This document shows, piece by piece, positions 59,967 to 64,000 of a stretch of DNA of 64,000 nucleotides. Numbering within the stretch: the stretch's first letter is position 1; each line of letters opens with the position of its first letter. Source of the stretch: Amycolatopsis jejuensis. Its GTDB lineage: Bacteria > Actinomycetota > Actinomycetes > Mycobacteriales > Pseudonocardiaceae. The notes under the pieces are model-generated. The model saw only the letters and a program-made list of their open reading frames with translations. It was not told where the DNA came from and did not search any database. Made by a program: the position numbers and the translations under genes. Location of the stretch: contig NZ_JNYZ01000008.1 of assembly GCF_000717335.1 (NCBI RefSeq), positions 177,711 to 241,710 on the forward strand. Reading direction: 5' to 3'.

Positions 59967-60709
59967 CGGTCTCCTTCGCACCGGACGAGTTCGCGCGCCG
60001 CATCGGCACGTTCAGTGGGCGTGGTGCCGCCGGGCTGCACATAGGTGACCCCCGGCGCGGCCTCGTCGAGGGCCCCCTCGACATTCCGGACCGGCCGCGG
60101 ATCGGCCGCGAGGATGACGGCGTCACCCGGAATTGCCCGGGACACCCCGTTTTCCGTCACGTGCAACACCTGCACCCGGACCCGGCCTTCGACCCGCAGC
60201 TGCATCTCCGGGCCCGGTTTCGGGAGCACGACAGGAGTTCCGCCGTATCCGCGGACCGTTTCGGCCAGATGCGCACTCCACGGGCCGTCGCCGACAATCA
60301 CCGGTCGCTGCCACAGCGCAACGCGGGTCTGCAGAAGGTGTTCGGCGACCGAAGCAGGCAGCACTCCGGCCGGGCGGTCGCCCGCGATGTGGAGTTCCGC
60401 CGCAGTCGCGGGGCGCAGTCCACCGGCGAAGTACAGGTGCCGCGCGTCGATCGTGCTGATCCGGCCCGGCGCGGCCAGCAGCAGCCGCCCCGCGCGGTCC
60501 CAGCGGCAGGCGGTTTCGCCGAGCCGGAACCGGATTCCGGCGCGTTCGCCTGCGCGGACCAGGTCGCGGATCTCGCGGCCGGTCCAGCCGTGGCTGCCCC
60601 CGGCCACCGGAATCCGGTCGACCACCTCCACCGGGCCCCGATCGACGAGCGCCAGCGCGGCACCCAGGCCGCTCGGCCCGGCCCCGACGACGACGAACGG
60701 CCTGGTCAT
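59963..60709 (-). CDS. Compact FAD/NAD(P)-binding oxidoreductase subunit
   Basis: The 248-residue protein has an FAD fold at its start (FVVVGAGPSGLGAALALVDR), a second dinucleotide fold (RPVIVGDGPWSAHLAETVRG) and a late FAD contact (DAVILAADPRPVRNV). Homologues in glycerol-3-phosphate or hydroxyproline/octopine dehydrogenase complexes are about 400 residues, so this one is reduced. It overlaps both neighbours by 4 bp, indicating stoichiometric assembly with the DAO subunit. Confidence 0.8.
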   Translation of the reverse strand: MTRPFVVVGAGPSGLGAALALVDRGPVEVVDRIPVAGGSHGWTGREIRDLVRAGERAGIRFRLGETACRWDRAGRLLLAAPGRISTIDARHLYFAGGLRPATAAELHIAGDRPAGVLPASVAEHLLQTRVALWQRPVIVGDGPWSAHLAETVRGYGGTPVVLPKPGPEMQLRVEGRVRVQVLHVTENGVSRAIPGDAVILAADPRPVRNVEGALDEAAPGVTYVQPGGTTPTERADAARELVRCEGDR

Positions 60710-62148
60710 GAGCCCACCGTGCCGCGGGCCGTCTGCCGGGTGGCCGCGGGTCCGGTGCCAGTGTGCACCCCGGTCAGGAAAGTCAAGCCGGCCAAGCACA
60801 ACGACCCCTGACACCGGCCGTACCCGGCGCCGGTGCGCTTGCGGATCCCGTCGACCGAGCAGGCCGGTACCGCGTCCTCCAGAGCATGGTTGATCTCGGC
60901 TGCGCTGACCTGTTCACATGCGCAGACCACCTGTCCGTACAACGGATCCAGCTCGACCAGCGACGACGGGTCCGGTGCGGTGCGCAACCGGGGCACAGGC
61001 CTCACGCGATCGGCTCCTTCGGGCCGATCATCGGCGTCGAGTCCGGCGTTCTGCAGCAACGCCAGCACTTCCTCGGCCGCCGCTGGCGAGATGCTGACGC
61101 CTGCCGAGCGGTTGGTGAGGTGCAGCAGATTGGGTACCCGGGAGTCGATCCGCAGCCGGTGCGGTTCGTCACCGGCCGGGCGGTTGGCCGCGAACGTCTT
61201 GATCACCGGGGCTTGTGCGGCGGCCGGGACGAGGTCGCGGACCTGCGCCAGGATGTGGGCGATCGTGCCGGGGTCGGTGGCGCGGTCGCCGGGGTCCTCG
61301 ATGTCCTGTGCGGTCGGGCCGAGCAGCGCCGAGCCGTGCGTGGTCGGGACGACGTTGATGCCCTTGGTCCCGGTGCCGTGCGTGCAGAAGACGATCTTCG
61401 ACAACCGGCTGCCGAACGCCCGGTCCAGCACGGCGTACTGGCCCTGCCGAGGCCAGCCGCGCAATGGCTCTCCCCCGGCCAGCTCGCTGATCCAGCCCGC
61501 CCCGGTGCCCGCGGCGTTGACCACGAACCGGGTGTGCACGGTCCCCGCCGACGTCGTCACCGTGCTGGTGCCGTCGGAGTGGTGCCGGATCGCGGATACC
61601 GCCGTGCCCAGGCGGAGGTCCCCGCCGTTTCTTACGGCGACCTGGGCGTAGGCGACGGTGAGCCGCATCGGGTCGATGATGCCTTCGTCCGGCAGATGCA
61701 GCCCGGCCACGCACCGCGGGCCCACGAGTGGTTCGAGTTCCCGCACTTCGGCGGCGGTGAGCGGGGCGCAGGGGACGCCGCACGCACTCACCTCGGCCCG
61801 GGTGTGCTCGAGCCGCAGCGCCTGCTCGTCGTCGAGCGCGACCATGACCGCCCCGATCCGCCGGTACGGCACGTCGAGGCGGCGGCACCGGTCTTCCCAG
61901 CCCGGGTTGCTCGCGGTGATGAGCCGGGTCTCGGCGGTTTCCGGGGCGCCGTAATAGGAAACCGCGACCCCGGCGTTGCCCTTGCTGGCCCCTTCGGCGA
62001 CGTCGGGCTCCGCTTCGAGCAGGCAGACCCGCGCGGACGTCCGGGACAACCGCGCGGCCACGGCGCAGCCGAGCACCCCACCGCCGACGACCACGACGTC
62101 GAAACTCCCGTTCCGCGCCCCGCCGGTGCGGTCTGCCACGGTCATCAC
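60706..62148 (-). CDS. FAD-dependent (DAO-type) dehydrogenase with C-terminal BFD [2Fe-2S] domain
   Basis: The 480-residue product begins with the dinucleotide fold DVVVVGGGVLGCAVAARLSR. A DAO substrate domain follows (GNAGVAVSYYGAPETAETRL; HLPDEGIIDPMRLTVAYAQV). The C-terminal BFD-like domain has CACEQVSAAEINHAL and RTGAGYGRCQGSLC, with four cysteines for a [2Fe-2S] cluster. The same architecture occurs in GlpA-type glycerol-3-phosphate dehydrogenase and in opine/hydroxyproline dehydrogenases, so it oxidises either a polyol phosphate or a secondary amine. It is first in the leftward operon, 198 bp from the APC permease. Confidence 0.9.
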   Translation of the reverse strand: MMTVADRTGGARNGSFDVVVVGGGVLGCAVAARLSRTSARVCLLEAEPDVAEGASKGNAGVAVSYYGAPETAETRLITASNPGWEDRCRRLDVPYRRIGAVMVALDDEQALRLEHTRAEVSACGVPCAPLTAAEVRELEPLVGPRCVAGLHLPDEGIIDPMRLTVAYAQVAVRNGGDLRLGTAVSAIRHHSDGTSTVTTSAGTVHTRFVVNAAGTGAGWISELAGGEPLRGWPRQGQYAVLDRAFGSRLSKIVFCTHGTGTKGINVVPTTHGSALLGPTAQDIEDPGDRATDPGTIAHILAQVRDLVPAAAQAPVIKTFAANRPAGDEPHRLRIDSRVPNLLHLTNRSAGVSISPAAAEEVLALLQNAGLDADDRPEGADRVRPVPRLRTAPDPSSLVELDPLYGQVVCACEQVSAAEINHALEDAVPACSVDGIRKRTGAGYGRCQGSLCLAGLTFLTGVHTGTGPAATRQTARGTVGS

Positions 62149-62195
62149 TCCTCCTCGCCGGTCCGGACGATGCTACGCCAGGGTGGTCGATTACG

Positions 62196-62227
62196 TTCGT
62201 TCGAACAGTGACATAGGTTCGAACGAA
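62196..62227. promoter_or_regulatory. Operator in the divergent gap: perfect 11-bp inverted repeat
   Basis: TTCGTTCGAAC and GTTCGAACGAA flank a 10-bp spacer. A further TCGTTCGA lies at 62248-62255. It stands between the divergent DAO and APC genes. The left arm with spacer contains TTCGAACAGT, repeated at the DeoR start codon (56052-56061). Confidence 0.75.
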
Positions 62228-62346
62228 ATTCAACTCTTGCTTTTCAATCGTTCGACGTGTTCCATGGGGAACCACCGCAGAGCCGCGGCGGACGCACCCC
62301 GAGCGGGTGGGCCGGGGGGCGCCGGGCACCGAAAGGACGGCGCTGA

Positions 62347-63882
62347 ATGCCTTCAGACTCCACATCGGCACCGGCCGACGAGCGCGACCTCGCCTCGTTC
62401 GGCTACAAGCAGGAACTCGGGCGGACGCTCGGCGCGTTCTCCACGTTCGCGACCGGATTCGCCTTCATCTCGATCCTCACCGGCGCGTTCCAGCTCTTCT
62501 TCTTCGCCTACGGCAACGCCGGGCCCGCCTTCTGGTGGACCTGGGTCATCGCCGTCGCGGGGCAGCTGCTGTTCGCACTGTGCTTCGCCGAGCTGGCCGT
62601 GCACTACCCGCTGGCCGGCTCGGTCTACAACTGGTGCAAACACCTCGCGCGGCCAGGGACCTCGTGGATCGCGGGAGTGTCGCTGATCTTCGCGCTCATC
62701 GTCTCCACCGCGGGAGTCGCGCTGGCCATGCAGTTCGTGCTGCCCACCGTCTGGTCCGGATTCCAGCTCTTCGGCGACGGCACCGGCCCGTACGACTACG
62801 CCACGAACGGCGTCCTGCTGGGCGCGATCACGATCCTCGCCACCACGGTCATCAACATCCTCGGGGTGAAGGTCATCGCGGTGATCAACAACATCGGGGT
62901 TTGTGTCGAGCTCGTGGCCACGGTGCTGCTGATCGTGCTGTTGCTGTTCAGCGCGAAGCGTGGACCGCAGGTCGTGTTCGAAACGAACGGCGCCGAGACG
63001 CACAACTCGCTCGGGATGCCCGGCGCGCTGCTCATGGCGGTGCTGCTCGGGGTGTACATCCTGTGGGGCTTCGACACCGCCGGGTCCGTCGGGGAGGAGA
63101 CAATCAATCCACGGAAGACGAATCCGCGCGCGATCATCCGGGCTGTTCTCGCGGCGGGGGTGATGGGTGGGTTGCTGATGCTGGCCGCGCTGATGGCGGT
63201 CGGAGATCTCAGTGCGCGGGAGTTGTCGGTGTCGGGGCTGCCGTATGTGGTCGAGAGTGTGCTGGGGCCGGTGCTGGGAAAGATCCTGCTGGTGTGCGTG
63301 GCGATTGCGGTGTTCGTGTGTGCGCTGGCCAACCAGACCGGGGCGATCCGGATGATCTTCGCGATGGCGCGGGACAATGCGCTGCCGGGGAGTGGGAGGT
63401 TGGCGCGAATTTCCCGGAGGTCTCGGACGCCGGTCATTCCTGCCGTGCTGACTGGGGTGGTGGCGGTTCTGGTGCTCGTGGCGAATGTTCGGCAGCCGCA
63501 GATCTTCGTGGTGATCACCAGTACTACGGTGGTGCTGGCGTTGGTTGCTTATGTTTTGGTGGTCGGGTCATTGACGTTGACCCGGTTGCGGGGGCGGTGG
63601 GTTCCTACGCCGCCTGGGTATTTCTCGCTTGGGCGGTGGGGGTTGCCGGTGAGCATCGCCGCTCTGGCTTGGGGATGCGTGGTGATCGTGGATATCGCTT
63701 GGCCTCGGCGGGAGGTGTTCAATCCGGCTGAGCCTTATCACTGGTATTTGCAGTGGGGTGGGGTGTTGTTCGTGGTGATCGCGCTGGGGTTGTCGTTCAT
63801 GTTTTATTGGTTCGTGCAGCGGGGGAAGGTCGGGGTGTTGGCTGATCATGCCGCCCCTGTTGCCGAGCAGACGCGGCGGTGA
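62347..63882 (+). CDS. APC-superfamily permease of the catabolic locus
   Basis: The 511-residue protein has about 12 hydrophobic helices, APC start FGYKQELGRTLGAFSTFATG, helix 1 GFAFISILTGAF, and SVYNWCKHLARPGTSWIAG, as in GABA/choline-like (BAT1/UGA4) permeases. It probably imports an amino acid, amine or amine-linked sugar. AAAGGA precedes the ATG. It is divergent from the dehydrogenase operon with a shared operator. The 3' half has weaker codon bias (more TTG, GTT, TAT) than its first half. Confidence 0.88.
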   Translation: MPSDSTSAPADERDLASFGYKQELGRTLGAFSTFATGFAFISILTGAFQLFFFAYGNAGPAFWWTWVIAVAGQLLFALCFAELAVHYPLAGSVYNWCKHLARPGTSWIAGVSLIFALIVSTAGVALAMQFVLPTVWSGFQLFGDGTGPYDYATNGVLLGAITILATTVINILGVKVIAVINNIGVCVELVATVLLIVLLLFSAKRGPQVVFETNGAETHNSLGMPGALLMAVLLGVYILWGFDTAGSVGEETINPRKTNPRAIIRAVLAAGVMGGLLMLAALMAVGDLSARELSVSGLPYVVESVLGPVLGKILLVCVAIAVFVCALANQTGAIRMIFAMARDNALPGSGRLARISRRSRTPVIPAVLTGVVAVLVLVANVRQPQIFVVITSTTVVLALVAYVLVVGSLTLTRLRGRWVPTPPGYFSLGRWGLPVSIAALAWGCVVIVDIAWPRREVFNPAEPYHWYLQWGGVLFVVIALGLSFMFYWFVQRGKVGVLADHAAPVAEQTRR

Positions 63883-63900
63883 GTTTTCCGGCCGGTCGGC

Positions 63901-63998
63901 TGGGGCACCCCGAAGCCGGAATTGTGACTACGGTCTGAGGGGCTTGTCAAGGCGGGAAAGATGCCTTGACAAGCCCCTCAGACCGTGTTTTGGCTTCG
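63901..63998. repeat. Dispersed repeat, copy 4, interrupted by a 57-bp hairpin
   Basis: GGGGCACCCCGAAGC and TTGTGACTACGGT match copy 1. TTTTGGCTTCG resumes at 63988. Between them lies the hairpin 63930-63986. Removing the hairpin gives the same order as in copy 1. Confidence 0.85.
63930..63986. terminator. Perfect 24-bp hairpin behind the APC permease
   Basis: Arms 63930-63953 (starts ACGGTCTGAGGGG) and 63963-63986 pair fully around a 9-nt loop and are followed by GTTTT, so it can act as an intrinsic terminator 47 bp after the stop. Confidence 0.8.
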
Positions 63999-64000
63999 TA

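Noticed and set aside
63390..63882. Foreign origin of the end of the APC permease because of its less GC-biased codons
   Set aside because: The protein remains a continuous APC family member with no break, so the shift alone does not support transfer.
1..64000. tRNA, rRNA, prophage or intact insertion sequence
   Set aside because: None recognised; the only mobile-element trace is the IS5 scar at 55040.

Overview
The window is about 70% G+C with dense, often 4-bp-overlapping genes, GTG starts, Tat signals, LacI/TetR/DeoR/PadR/LuxR regulators, a MEDS/HATPase-STAS stress network and BioQ-like biotin control. This points to a high-GC actinomycete. A Pseudonocardiales genome such as Amycolatopsis would fit, but the genus is an inference. 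No rRNA, tRNA, CRISPR array, prophage or intact insertion sequence was seen.

Layout. 1-7330 (+): an ADP-forming acyl-CoA synthetase (cut by the window edge), an acyl-CoA carboxylase as three separate proteins (CT, BC, BCCP), a 3Fe-4S ferredoxin with its reductase, and a Tat-lipoprotein substrate-binding protein. 7402-10135: a small membrane ORF running into a short-chain dehydrogenase, then a small alpha/beta-barrel protein coupled to an MHS-type transporter. 10572-12707 (-): an unusual membrane protein joining pentapeptide repeats to a DUF2235 hydrolase. 13032-15956: DinB-like protein and a large APC permease. 15964-18766: TetR (BioQ-like) divergent from bioB-bioF. 18861-19916: a LacI regulator followed by a 12-unit GC-rich minisatellite. 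20778-25560: secreted beta-propeller protein and a 1196-residue GH2 exo-glucosaminidase-like enzyme. 25829-29417: lipoprotein, second ferredoxin reductase, hydrolase/TetR pair, small membrane protein. 29436-31297 (-): an unrecognised beta-rich protein with a small acidic partner.

31567-33532 is a decay zone. It holds a composite repeat, a LuxR HTH fragment fused to an N-terminal CoxL fragment, and a luciferase-like monooxygenase frameshifted by an 11-bp tandem duplication. 33571-35739 continues that operon (NTF2-like, alpha/beta hydrolase, DUF1028). 35736-43497 is a polyhydroxyalkanoate/fatty-acid module: a MalT-type regulator divergent from acyl-CoA dehydrogenase, PhaC, PhaZ and acyl-CoA ligase. 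43478-49485 is a stress/anti-sigma island with two sigma-B-like promoters. 49706-54827 holds a secreted zinc protease, an ankyrin protein and a PadR-controlled ABC exporter.

55240-62148 (-) is a seven-gene catabolic operon: DAO/BFD dehydrogenase, compact FAD/NAD protein, 74-residue membrane protein, class II aldolase, FGGY kinase, aldehyde dehydrogenase, DeoR. It is divergent from an APC permease (62347-63882), and both share a perfect 11-bp inverted repeat as probable operator. This is the best candidate for an undescribed pathway: import, phosphorylation, flavin-dependent oxidation, aldol cleavage and aldehyde oxidation of an unidentified, possibly nitrogen-containing, polyol or sugar.

A family of composite palindromic repeats is scattered at about 31.6, 48.1, 55.0, 55.2 and 63.9 kb. 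Most copies sit beside gene relics (LuxR/CoxL, a Rho_N/SAP-like tail, an internally deleted IS5 transposase), so these repeats seem to mark sites of deletion or recombination.
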